In this document: one piece after another, positions 1-6,367 of the stretch
Layout: the number at the start of each line of letters is the position of its first letter
Position numbering within the stretch: the first letter of the stretch is position 1
From: JACVRM01 sp036824245
Lineage (GTDB): Bacteria; Actinomycetota; Thermoleophilia; Gaiellales; Gaiellaceae
Length of the DNA stretch: 6,367 nt
NCBI GenBank assembly: GCA_036824245.1
Contig: DAITAO010000121.1
Coordinates: 1 to 6,367 of the forward strand
Reading direction: 5' to 3'
Position numbers and translations under genes: made by a program
The notes under the pieces: model-generated
Told to the model about the DNA's origin: nothing
Databases searched by the model: none
The model's input: only the letters and a program-made list of their open reading frames with translations

Positions 1-2554
1 CGGTCTCGTGCGCCTCGGCGGAGAGCGCGCCGTGCGACATCGCGCCGCCCGAGAAGCGACGCACGATCTGCTCGGCGGGCTCCACCTCCTCGAGCGGGAC
101 GGCCGGGCCCGCCGGCACCAGCTCGAGCAGATCGCGAAGCTCCATCGCGGGGCGGTCGTTCACGAGTGAGGCGAAGCGCTCGTACAAGCGCCAGCCGTCG
201 CCGTTCACCGCCTTGCGCAGCGCGTGCGCCGCGGCCATCTCGTGCGCGGCGTCGACGACCTCGGGACTCGTGGCGTGCTGCTCGCCGCCCTTGCGGTGCT
301 TGACGAAGCCTGGGTTCTCGAGCTGCGGCCCCTCGCCGAAGCCGGCGCTCAGGCGTTCCCAGGCTTCCCGCTCGAGCTCGGCGAAGCCGACGCCGCCGGC
401 CAGAGCGGGCGTGCCCACGAAGCAGCGCTCCACGACCGGAGCGGCGAGGCCGACCACTTCGAAAAGTTGTGCTCCGCGGTAGCTGGCCAGGTCGGAGATG
501 CCCATCTTCGACATCACCTTGAGCACGCCGTCCTCGACCGCCTCCTTGAAGCGCCGCTGCGCCTCCGCAGGAGACGGACGATCGCCTCCGATCCGGTCGC
601 CTGCCGCCAGCGCTGCGATCGTCTCGAGCACGAGGCGCGGGCAGACGGCGTCCGCGCCGTAGCCGAGCAGGCAGGCGAAGTGGTGCGTCTCGCGCGGCTC
701 GTCGCTCGCGACGACGATCGACGCCAGTGTGCGGAGCCCGGCGGCGACTAGTCGCTGGTGCACCGCGCCAACCGCGAGCAGCGCCGGGATGGGCGCCCGG
801 TCGGGCCCGACCGCCTCGTCCGTCAGCAGGAGCAGCTCCGCGCCTGCCATAGCCGCGCTCGCGGCGTCGGACGCCAGGCGCCCGCAGGCCGCCTCCAGAT
901 CCTCGTCGGATCCCAACGTGGCATCGAGGCGTGTAACTGGCAGGTCTTCGAGCGCGGACGGGAAGAGGAAGAAGCTCTCGAGCTCGTAGAGCTCCGCCAC
1001 CCAGGCAGCGTCGCTCAGCAGCGGCGCCCGGGCCCCGAGCAGCGTCTCCAGGGACATCACGAGCCGCTCGCGCAGATGGTCGATCGGCGGGTTCGTGACC
1101 TGGGCGAAGCGCTGCTTGAAGTAGCCGTAGAGCGGACGTGCCCGCACGGCGAGTGGCGCGAGCGCGGTGTCGTCGCCCATCGAGGAGGTGGGCTCGTGCG
1201 CGTGCGAGGCAATCGGCCGAAGCACGAGCGAGACCTCCTCGCGCGTGTAGCCGAAGACGACCTGGCGCGCCGTGAGCGCCTCGGTGGGCGGCTCCGCAGG
1301 CTCGCCTGCGTCGACCTGTCTCACCTGTTGCTCGAGCAACCGCCTGTACGGGCGCCGCCGCGAGAGGCGCCGTTTGATGTCCACGTTCGTCTCCACGCCG
1401 CGCCGCGGGTCGACGGCGATCATCTGGCCGGGCCCGAGCCGCCCTCGCTCGACGTATGCGCCCGGCGGGAGCTCGATTGCCCCGGCTTCCGAGGCGCAGA
1501 CCACGAGGGTGCCGTCGACGATCGAGACGCGAAGCGGACGCAGCCCGTTGCGGTCGAGGGCGGCTCCGACCACCCTGCCGTCTGTGAAGACGAGGCCGGC
1601 GGGGCCGTCCCACGGCTCGAGGAGCGTCGCGTGATAGCGGTAGAAGTCTCGTACGCGCCTGTCGAGCTCGCAGCCCTGCCAGGCTTCCGGCACGAGCATC
1701 GCGAGGGCGTGGCGGACGTCCCGCCCGCCGCGAACGAGCAGCTCGAGCGCGTTGTCGAGCATCGCCGAGTCCGAGCCTGACTGGTCGATGACAGCCGCGA
1801 GGATGTCCTCGGCGAGCGGGCCCAGCCGCGCTGCGCGGGCTCGCATCCAGTTGACGTTGCCCTGGATCGCGTTGATCTCGCCGTTGTGGCAGAGAACGCG
1901 GAACGGCTGGGCCCGCTCCCAGGAGGGGGAGGTGTTGGTGGAGAAGCGCTGGTGGAAGATCCCGAACGGGACCGCGAGCGCCGGCTCGCGCAGGTCGGGG
2001 TAGAACACGGCCAGCTGGTCGGCTGCGCAGAGCGCCTTGTAGGTCACCGTGCGGAACGAGAGCGACGCGACGTACGCGCCGGCGGCACGCTCCGCACGTC
2101 TCCGTGCCCGGTAGGCGCGCAGCTCCAGCTCGTGCGCGCCCACGGAGCGGGGCGGCACCAGGACGAGCTGCTCGATCCGGGGGGCCGATGCGCGGGCGCC
2201 CGCGCCGAGGGCATCCGGGTCGACCGGCACCCGGCGCCAGCCGGCCGGCTCGATGCCCTCCACCCGGCAGGCTGCCTCGATCGCGCCGCGGGCGTCGTCG
2301 TCGCGCAGGAAGACCATCGCGAGCCCGTAGCCGCGCGCCGGCACGAGCGCGGGCGGGATCGGCAGCAGCACGCCGGCGCCGTCTCCGGTCTTGCCGTCGG
2401 CGGCGGTCGCCCCGCGGTGACGCACGCCGCACAGTCCCTCGAGCACGGCGTCGACGACTTCGCGCGAGGCACGGCCGGCCGCATCGGCGACGAAGCCGAT
2501 ACCACAGGCGTCGCGCTCAACGGCGCTGTCGTGGAGCGTTGCGCGAGTCGACAT
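1..2554 (-). CDS. gltB: Glutamate synthase large subunit, N-terminal 851 residues (partial at window edge)
   Basis: This is the large (alpha) subunit of glutamate synthase, which in the cytoplasm turns glutamine plus 2-oxoglutarate into two glutamates. The frame is open from the ATG at 2554 to the left edge with no frameshift. The start is set by AAAGGCGG eight bases upstream and by the class II amidotransferase nucleophile: Cys17 in the motif DACGIGF, leaving a short 16-residue propeptide. Further motifs of the glutaminase domain are HRGA and GDGAGVL early on, HQRFSTNT, HNGEIN (His223), EPWDGPA and LDRNGLRPLR. The central domain shows SSMGDDTALAPL near residue 458, then FAQVTNPPIDHLRE, and SKMGISDLASYRGAQ near 690. 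The FMN domain opens with FSGGAMSHGALS (Met839) just before the edge. Family members run to about 1,500 residues, so the rest of the FMN domain, the iron-sulphur cluster and the C-terminal helix lie outside. Nothing suggests loss of function. gltD may follow beyond the left edge (inference). Confidence 0.97.
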   Translation of the reverse strand, partial: MSTRATLHDSAVERDACGIGFVADAAGRASREVVDAVLEGLCGVRHRGATAADGKTGDGAGVLLPIPPALVPARGYGLAMVFLRDDDARGAIEAACRVEGIEPAGWRRVPVDPDALGAGARASAPRIEQLVLVPPRSVGAHELELRAYRARRRAERAAGAYVASLSFRTVTYKALCAADQLAVFYPDLREPALAVPFGIFHQRFSTNTSPSWERAQPFRVLCHNGEINAIQGNVNWMRARAARLGPLAEDILAAVIDQSGSDSAMLDNALELLVRGGRDVRHALAMLVPEAWQGCELDRRVRDFYRYHATLLEPWDGPAGLVFTDGRVVGAALDRNGLRPLRVSIVDGTLVVCASEAGAIELPPGAYVERGRLGPGQMIAVDPRRGVETNVDIKRRLSRRRPYRRLLEQQVRQVDAGEPAEPPTEALTARQVVFGYTREEVSLVLRPIASHAHEPTSSMGDDTALAPLAVRARPLYGYFKQRFAQVTNPPIDHLRERLVMSLETLLGARAPLLSDAAWVAELYELESFFLFPSALEDLPVTRLDATLGSDEDLEAACGRLASDAASAAMAGAELLLLTDEAVGPDRAPIPALLAVGAVHQRLVAAGLRTLASIVVASDEPRETHHFACLLGYGADAVCPRLVLETIAALAAGDRIGGDRPSPAEAQRRFKEAVEDGVLKVMSKMGISDLASYRGAQLFEVVGLAAPVVERCFVGTPALAGGVGFAELEREAWERLSAGFGEGPQLENPGFVKHRKGGEQHATSPEVVDAAHEMAAAHALRKAVNGDGWRLYERFASLVNDRPAMELRDLLELVPAGPAVPLEEVEPAEQIVRRFSGGAMSHGALSAEAHET

Positions 2555-2562
2555 GTGCTCGA

Positions 2563-2570
2563 CCGCCTTT
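2563..2570 (-). promoter_or_regulatory. Probable ribosome binding site of gltB
   Basis: Read on the minus strand the bases are AAAGGCGG, ending eight bases before the ATG at 2554. It is a moderate match to the Shine-Dalgarno consensus and the only purine-rich stretch at the right distance. It supports the ATG as start. The AGGCGG core is complementary to CCGCCT in the distal arm of the upstream inverted repeat. Confidence 0.55.
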
Positions 2571-2583
2571 CACGGACGAAGTT

Positions 2584-2602
2584 GGACGTGTCAGGTGCGT
2601 CC
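2584..2602 (-). repeat. Short inverted repeat next to the main gltB leader hairpin
   Basis: GGACG at 2584-2588 is the exact reverse complement of CGTCC at 2598-2602, with a nine-base loop. It abuts the 11-bp inverted repeat and shares base 2602 with it. A second copy of GGACG at 2574-2578 could pair with the same CGTCC arm, so two alternative hairpins are possible. A five-base stem is weak evidence in DNA this rich in GC. Confidence 0.35.
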
Positions 2603-2637
2603 CCGCCTCTGCGATTCAGCTAGCCGGCGGAGGCGGG
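2602..2637 (-). repeat. Inverted repeat, 11-bp stem, in the gltB leader
   Basis: Positions 2602-2612 (CCCGCCTCTGC) pair with 2627-2637 (GCGGAGGCGGG) through 11 base pairs, one of them a T-G wobble, leaving a 14-base loop. No T-tract follows on either strand, so it does not look like an intrinsic terminator. It ends 48 bases upstream of the gltB start and could be an operator for a regulator or an RNA hairpin in the gltB leader. The repeat is directly visible; its role is not known. Confidence 0.55.
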
Positions 2638-2834
2638 AAAGCGACGCCGACTAGCGCAGACGGATGCGCGCCGTAAGGACGAGGTACGCCGGAAAGCTGA
2701 CGTGGGCGCGCGACATCTACATCTCAAGCTAGAGGCTCGTTCGGACGGAGTCAATCCGGCGGGTGAAAACGCGGTGAAGCGGTACCCGTGCGCGCGACGT
2801 TTGCGCGGGCGGGCCAATGGGGGAAAACACACGC

Positions 2835-3689
2835 ATGCCGCGAGCGATCTGGACCGGGACGATCTCGTTCGGACTCGTCAACGTGCCCGTGCGCATGTAC
2901 TCGGCAGTGCAGGAGCACGACCTCCATTTCCACTACGTGCACGAGCCCGACACCGGCCGTATCGGCTACCAGAAGATCTGCAAGGCGGAGGACAAGCCGG
3001 CCCCCGACGACGAAATCGTCAAGGCCTTCGAGTGGGAGAAGGGCGAGTACGTCTACATGACCGATGAAGACTTCGCCGCGGCCGAGGCTGAGACGACGCG
3101 CACCATCGAGATCGTCGATTTCGTGCCCTACGACGACATCGACCCGATCTTCTTCGAGAAGACCTACTACCTCGGCGCCCAGGCCGACGGCGAGCGGGTT
3201 TATGCGCTGCTTGCTCGAGCGCTCGCAGAATCCGGCCTGGTCGGGATCGCCAAGTTCGTCATGCGCGATCGCGCCCACCTGGGTTGCCTGCGCGTGCGTG
3301 AGGACGTCATCACGCTGGAGCGGATGTTCTTCGCCGACGAGCTGCGGCCGACGGACGACGTGGCGCCCAGCGGTGTCAGGGTCGACAAGCGGGAGCTCGA
3401 GATGGCGAAGGAGCTGATCGACCGTTTCACCGGCAAGTGGGAGCCGGAGCACTACAAGGACGACTATCGCGAGCGACTCTGCGCCATCATCAAGCAGAAG
3501 CGTGCCGGCAAGGAAGTGCGTGTCGAGGCGCCGCCTGAGGTCGAGGAGCCGGCCGATCTGATGACAGCTTTGAAGGCCAGCCTCGATGCCGCCCAGCGCG
3601 AGCGTGACGGCGCCGCGCGCAAGCGCTCACCGGCCCGTAAGCGCGCTCCGAAGCGCAAAGCACGCTCGAAGAGCTCCAGCCGCCGTTAG
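2835..3689 (+). CDS. ku: Bacterial Ku, DNA double-strand break end-binding protein
   Basis: Ku forms a homodimeric ring that threads onto broken DNA ends and, in bacterial non-homologous end joining, recruits the ligase LigD. The 284-residue product has the usual length and the family landmarks in order: the opening PRAIWTGTISFGLVNVPV, a segment around IVKAFEW where most relatives have GYE, DPIFFEKTYYLG in the core, RVREDVITLERMFFADELRP, and ELIDRFTGKWEPEHYKDDYR near the end of the core. Residues 255-284 form a tail in which 15 of 30 residues are Lys or Arg; such tails in other bacterial Ku proteins contribute extra DNA binding. I chose ATG 2835, preceded by GGGGGA about 11 bases away, because homologues begin MPRAIW. 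An in-frame ATG at 2817 would add six residues. No ligD lies in the window, so the partner must be encoded elsewhere. It diverges from gltB and lies 60 bp before a secreted-protein gene. Confidence 0.97.
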   Translation: MPRAIWTGTISFGLVNVPVRMYSAVQEHDLHFHYVHEPDTGRIGYQKICKAEDKPAPDDEIVKAFEWEKGEYVYMTDEDFAAAEAETTRTIEIVDFVPYDDIDPIFFEKTYYLGAQADGERVYALLARALAESGLVGIAKFVMRDRAHLGCLRVREDVITLERMFFADELRPTDDVAPSGVRVDKRELEMAKELIDRFTGKWEPEHYKDDYRERLCAIIKQKRAGKEVRVEAPPEVEEPADLMTALKASLDAAQRERDGAARKRSPARKRAPKRKARSKSSSRR

Positions 3690-3716
3690 CCGCTCTTTAC
3701 AAAAGTAGGGGTTCAC

Positions 3717-3737
3717 TTCGGCGCCCTTTCTGCCGAA
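3717..3737 (+). repeat. Small inverted repeat before the GH123-like gene
   Basis: TTCGGC at 3717-3722 pairs exactly with GCCGAA at 3732-3737 across a nine-base loop, within the 60-base gap after ku. It ends one base before the ribosome binding site of the next gene. It has no T-tract, so it is unlikely to terminate ku transcription; it could be an operator or a hairpin in the message. A six-base stem may also be chance. Confidence 0.35.
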
Positions 3738-3738
3738 T

Positions 3739-3742
3739 AGGG
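3739..3742 (+). promoter_or_regulatory. Ribosome binding site of the GH123-like gene
   Basis: AGGG lies seven bases before the ATG at 3750 and supports that start, which is also the one that gives a complete signal peptide. Confidence 0.5.
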
Positions 3743-3749
3743 TCTCTGC

Positions 3750-5627
3750 ATGCGGACGTTCGTGGTCCGACCCTCATTCGGGCGCCGCTTGGGCGGCATC
3801 CTCGCGCTCCTCGCCTTCCTGACCGCGGCGGCGGCTTTCGCCAGCCCGGCGGCGGTCGAGTATCGCGTTCTGCTGCTGACGGAGCGGTTCGCGCCCGATG
3901 CGGCACCGGCCTCGAACTCCTTGGCCGAGCATCTGGTGGCACTGCGGGGCGAGACCGAGGGCTTCCAGATCGCCGTGCGTGCCCCCGGACAGCGCCTCTC
4001 GATCGAGCTCGGCGCGGGCTCCGATCCGTGGTTCCAGGGCAAGGTTCGCTTTTTGCGTGTCGGCTTCGTCCGCGTCGAGACGCCTTCGGCGGGAGTCAGC
4101 CTCGGTACGGGCAGGTACGCCGACCCGCTACCGCCGCAGACGAGCAGCGGGCTCGAGACCACCCCGGGGCAGTGGGCCGGGTTCGTGGTGCTCATCGACG
4201 TTCCGCGCGACACCACGCCGCGCTCCTACCGGGGTGAGATCGTCGTCAACGACGAGAACGGGCGCCCGTACGTGTCGCGCGGCTTCGACTTGCAGGTCTC
4301 GAAGGTGGAGTCGATTCCCAGAGCCGACCGGCGGGCGTTCAAGGCGATCGGCGGCTTCCTGACCGGCTGGTACCTGCAGTACGCGCCGGTCGGCGATCCG
4401 CAGCGCGACAACGGCGCGCGGCTGCTGCGCCTGTACCGCAATCTGACCGAGTTCTTCGCCGACCACCACATCACGCCGACAGGCTGGGACTACGGCCGGC
4501 CCGACCGGCGCGGCCGCTACGCCGACGGCTCGTGTGGGGCCTGCTGGTGGCGCTCGCCCGAGTTCCCGCAGGCGTATCACGCACAGCCGTGGCCGGCCAA
4601 GGTCGTGCCGAACCGCGGCGACAGGTTCACCATGGAGCGCGACTGGGCCGAGACCGGCGACGAGTTCCTCGAAAACATCTCAGGCTACTGGCGCAAGCGC
4701 GACTGGGTCGGCCACAACTCGTACTTCTGGGTCTGGGACGAGCCGAGCAATGCCCAGGAGACGAAAGAGATCCCGGCGATCAACCGGCTCGTGCACAAGC
4801 ACGCACCGGGCGTCAACGCGTTCGCCACCGCGTTTCCCTACCAGCGCGTCGCCCCGCGGCGCCTCTGCAAGCGGTTCGGCAACCTGAAATGCCACACGTT
4901 TCGCGGCGTCAAGAACTCGAACGAGAAACTCTGGGACGGCGGCCCCGACGATCTCGACACCTGGCTGATCGCCACGAACAAGTACTACGGCCGCTACACG
5001 GCCGGCCTGGAGCGCAAGTACGGCATCGACCACTCACGCGATACCTGGAAGCTGATCCAGAAGCTGCGCAAGCGCAGCAAGGAGGTCTGGTCGTACACGT
5101 ACTACATGCCGACCCGCTCGATTCCGCAGCTCGCCATCGACGGGCCACCCACGGACCCGCGGCTGCTGATGCTCTGGAACGCGTACGAGAACAACGCCGG
5201 CTGGCTGATCTGGCACATGAACCGCTGGGTGGAGGGGCGCGTCGCGAACGCGGCCAAGGCGAAGTCACGCAACCCCTACGACGATCCCGTCTCGTCGAGG
5301 ACGCCCAAGGGCCAGGTTGCCAACGGCGACGTGAGCCTCATCTACCCACCGGTCTCCGAGCGCTACGACCTGCGTGAGCCCACGGCTCCACCCGTCACGT
5401 CGATCCGGCTCGAGGAGATCCGCGACGGCATCGAGGACGCCAACCTGGTCGAGCTCTACCGGCAGCGCTACGGCGCCCCGGCGGCCCGCCGCGTGCTGGG
5501 CGGCATCTTTGGAAAGGTCGATATCACGAAGGGCGTGGGCTACACGTGGCCCCGCTACCCGAGTACGGGTCTCGCGACCCGCATGGAGCGACTGCGGCGC
5601 ACCCTGATCGCAGCCCTCGAACGTTAG
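3750..5627 (+). CDS. Secreted DUF4091 / GH123-like glycoside hydrolase family protein
   Basis: Probably an exported carbohydrate-active protein of 625 residues. Residues 1-31 look like a signal peptide: basic start with Arg12-Arg13, hydrophobic run from 14 to 30, likely cut after Ala31 (AFA). Residues from about 35 to 185 resemble the beta-sandwich domain placed before GH123-type catalytic domains, including YADPLPP (123-129) and VPRDTTPRSYRGE. The rest fits a TIM-barrel of the DUF4091 type: WDEP with Asp330-Glu331, ENNAGWLIWHMNRW (480-493), NPYDDP, and SIRLEEIRDGIEDANL from 551. In characterised GH123 enzymes, which remove beta-linked N-acetylgalactosamine, an adjacent Asp-Glu pair acts in substrate-assisted catalysis; Asp330-Glu331 is the natural candidate here. 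Cys262/Cys265 (CGAC) and Cys373/Cys381 could form disulphides outside the cell. Substrate and activity are unknown, and many DUF4091 proteins are uncharacterised. It may be co-transcribed with ku, 60 bp upstream. Confidence 0.82.
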   Translation: MRTFVVRPSFGRRLGGILALLAFLTAAAAFASPAAVEYRVLLLTERFAPDAAPASNSLAEHLVALRGETEGFQIAVRAPGQRLSIELGAGSDPWFQGKVRFLRVGFVRVETPSAGVSLGTGRYADPLPPQTSSGLETTPGQWAGFVVLIDVPRDTTPRSYRGEIVVNDENGRPYVSRGFDLQVSKVESIPRADRRAFKAIGGFLTGWYLQYAPVGDPQRDNGARLLRLYRNLTEFFADHHITPTGWDYGRPDRRGRYADGSCGACWWRSPEFPQAYHAQPWPAKVVPNRGDRFTMERDWAETGDEFLENISGYWRKRDWVGHNSYFWVWDEPSNAQETKEIPAINRLVHKHAPGVNAFATAFPYQRVAPRRLCKRFGNLKCHTFRGVKNSNEKLWDGGPDDLDTWLIATNKYYGRYTAGLERKYGIDHSRDTWKLIQKLRKRSKEVWSYTYYMPTRSIPQLAIDGPPTDPRLLMLWNAYENNAGWLIWHMNRWVEGRVANAAKAKSRNPYDDPVSSRTPKGQVANGDVSLIYPPVSERYDLREPTAPPVTSIRLEEIRDGIEDANLVELYRQRYGAPAARRVLGGIFGKVDITKGVGYTWPRYPSTGLATRMERLRRTLIAALER

Positions 5628-5759
5628 GAGAGCCCCATGCCCCTATCCGATCGACGTGGGCCGTATGGCCTATTGCGGCATGTACCGACCTGCAGTAGCC
5701 TGCGGCGACCTCGGGAGGGAGACCCGGGGCTAACAGACTGCGGAAGGGAGATGGGGTCT
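5628..5759 (+). other. Leader region of the CAP-domain gene with nested inverted repeats
   Basis: A strong hairpin is visible: CCTCGGG (5709-5715) pairs with CCCGGGG (5723-5729) over seven base pairs with one wobble and a seven-base loop. It is enclosed by CTGCAGT (5690-5696) pairing with ACTGCGG (5737-5743), again seven pairs with one wobble. TAGCC (5696-5700) and GGCTA (5728-5732) offer a competing pairing. The purine-rich GGAAGGGAG (5742-5750) begins inside the outer 3' arm and is the likely ribosome binding site. The frame continuing upstream into this region is open, but only about 60% of its third positions are G or C, against over 80% just inside the gene, so I read it as non-coding leader. 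It matches no riboswitch class I can recognise by eye. Confidence 0.5.
5673..5701 (+). promoter_or_regulatory. Possible promoter of the CAP-domain gene
   Basis: TTGCGG (5673-5678) and TAGCCT (5696-5701) are separated by exactly 17 bases and resemble weak -35 and -10 boxes of the main sigma factor. Transcription would then begin near 5708, right at the base of the inner hairpin, and the outer stem's 5' arm would not be transcribed. The match is partial and could be chance. Confidence 0.25.
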
Positions 5760-6367
5760 GTGAGGAAGGGTCCGTCGACGTTCGGCGTGCGCCGTCGTCT
5801 CTGGCAGCCGGCTGCCGTGCTCACGCTCCTCGCGGCAGTGCTCGCGCTGACGCCGTCATTCGCCGCCGGCCCAGCGACTGCCGCCGGCGTGGGCGACTGC
5901 AACCCGGCCGCTGCGTGGCCTGTCAACCGCCAGGATTACGCCGCCCGCGTCGTGCAGCTCGTCAATCAGCACCGCGCAGGCCTCGGGCTCGCAGCGCTCA
6001 AGGTCTCGCCGACGCTGACCGGGGCTGCTGTCTGGAAGGCGCGCCACATGGCGTACTACAAGTACATGGCGCACAACGATCCGGCGCCGCCGGTCGCGCG
6101 CACGTGGTTCCAGCGCGTCCAGGCGTGCGGCTACACGGGCTCGGGTGCCGGCGAGAACATCGCCTACGGCTACACGACGCCTGAGTCGGTCATGCAGGGC
6201 TGGCTCAACTCAGCCGGTCACCGGGCCAACATCGAGCGCTCGACGTTCAAGGCGATCGGTGTCGGCGCCGCGGGCACGTCCACGATCTTCTGGGCCCAGA
6301 ACTTCGGCTCCACCGACGACTCCGGCTCGCCGGCGCCGCCGCCACCGCCGCCCGCCGACACGACGCC
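5760..6367 (+). CDS. Secreted CAP/SCP-domain protein, YkwD-like (partial at window edge)
   Basis: An exported protein with one CAP domain (cysteine-rich secretory protein / SCP superfamily, PF00188 type), seen for about 202 codons before the right edge. The N-terminus is a signal peptide: RKGPSTFGVRRRLW, a hydrophobic stretch at 17-35, and a likely cut near Ala42 (ATAA). CAP landmarks follow: QLVNQHRAGLGL, RHMAYYKYMAHND (His96, His105), GENIAYGY (Glu132), and GWLNSAGHRANIE (His154), then GVGAAG and FWAQNFG. Cys47 and Cys123 could pair. After the domain a proline-rich linker (APPPPPPP) begins, so a further domain or surface anchor may follow outside the window. I chose GTG 5760 because GGAG ends nine bases before it and it gives a compact signal peptide; ATG 5751 lies immediately against the purine run, and ATG 5637 would add 41 residues of atypical codon use. 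Bacterial CAP proteins mostly lack a known activity, so no function is assigned. Confidence 0.93.
   Translation, partial: MRKGPSTFGVRRRLWQPAAVLTLLAAVLALTPSFAAGPATAAGVGDCNPAAAWPVNRQDYAARVVQLVNQHRAGLGLAALKVSPTLTGAAVWKARHMAYYKYMAHNDPAPPVARTWFQRVQACGYTGSGAGENIAYGYTTPESVMQGWLNSAGHRANIERSTFKAIGVGAAGTSTIFWAQNFGSTDDSGSPAPPPPPPADTT

Larger units (their letters stand above)
2555..2834. other. Divergent intergenic region between gltB and ku
   Basis: This 280-base stretch separates two divergently transcribed genes and must hold at least the gltB promoter and probably that of ku. I found no convincing -35/-10 pair on either strand, which is common in GC-rich actinobacterial promoters. What can be seen is two adjacent inverted repeats on the gltB side (2584-2637), a less GC-rich patch around 2712-2735 containing a short direct repeat (CATCTACATCT), and a very GC-rich stretch just before ku. 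Short open frames crossing the region have no recognisable product. Confidence 0.6.

Noticed and set aside
758..1780. Long plus-strand open frame (340 codons) opposite gltB, with another at 1886-2623
   Set aside because: Both lie fully antisense to an intact, motif-rich gltB frame. Their protein is Arg/Ala/Gly-rich low-complexity sequence without recognisable motifs, as expected for shadow frames in GC-rich DNA.
2817..2834. Upstream ATG at 2817 as the ku start
   Set aside because: It adds only MGENTR before the MPRAIW start typical of bacterial Ku; it remains possible but is less likely than 2835.
2751..3452. Minus-strand open frame of 233 codons opposite ku
   Set aside because: It is a codon-bias shadow of ku and shows no family motif; ku is certain on the plus strand.
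4532..5377. Alternative plus-strand frame of 281 codons inside the hydrolase gene
   Set aside because: It overlaps the clearly coding DUF4091-type frame, and its composition is Arg/Ala-rich without recognisable motifs.
5709..5729. Hairpin CCTCGGG/CCCGGGG as an intrinsic terminator after the hydrolase gene
   Set aside because: No run of T follows; the downstream bases are CTAACAGACTGCGG, and the hairpin lies close to the next gene's ribosome binding site.
5690..5750. c-di-AMP (ydaO), c-di-GMP or cobalamin riboswitch
   Set aside because: Fragments such as GGGGCTAAC are reminiscent, but the ordered consensus blocks of these classes are not present.
6330..6360. CCG/GCC-rich repeat near the right edge as a microsatellite
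   Set aside because: It is the coding sequence of a proline-rich linker after the CAP domain, in frame with the gene.

Overview
The window is about 6.4 kb of GC-rich bacterial chromosome with strong G/C preference at third codon positions. It holds four protein genes and no sign of mobile DNA, CRISPR, tRNA or rRNA. The gene content (an actinobacterial-style glutamate synthase, a bacterial Ku with a Lys/Arg-rich tail, and secreted proteins with long signal peptides) suggests a high-GC actinobacterium, perhaps of the Thermoleophilia type. The phylum is an inference, because no marker gene is present.

Layout: (1) Positions 1-2554, minus strand, carry the N-terminal 851 codons of gltB, the large subunit of glutamate synthase, cut by the left edge at the start of its FMN domain. 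(2) Positions 2555-2834 are a divergent intergenic region with two adjacent inverted repeats that would lie in the gltB leader. (3) Positions 2835-3689, plus strand, encode Ku, the DNA-end-binding protein of bacterial non-homologous end joining. (4) After 60 bp comes 3750-5627, a secreted 625-residue protein of the DUF4091/GH123-like glycoside hydrolase type. (5) Positions 5628-5759 are a non-coding-looking leader with nested inverted repeats. (6) From 5760 to the right edge runs a secreted CAP/SCP-domain (YkwD-like) protein, cut off in a proline-rich linker.

The genes do not form one obvious pathway: nitrogen assimilation (gltB) diverges from DNA repair (ku), and two exported proteins of unknown substrate follow ku on the same strand. 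Both edge genes are incomplete only because the window ends; their frames are open throughout. I see no clearly new multi-gene system. The points most worth checking are the possible competing RNA structures in the gltB leader, the structured leader and start choice of the CAP gene, and the uncharacterised secreted GH123-like protein.
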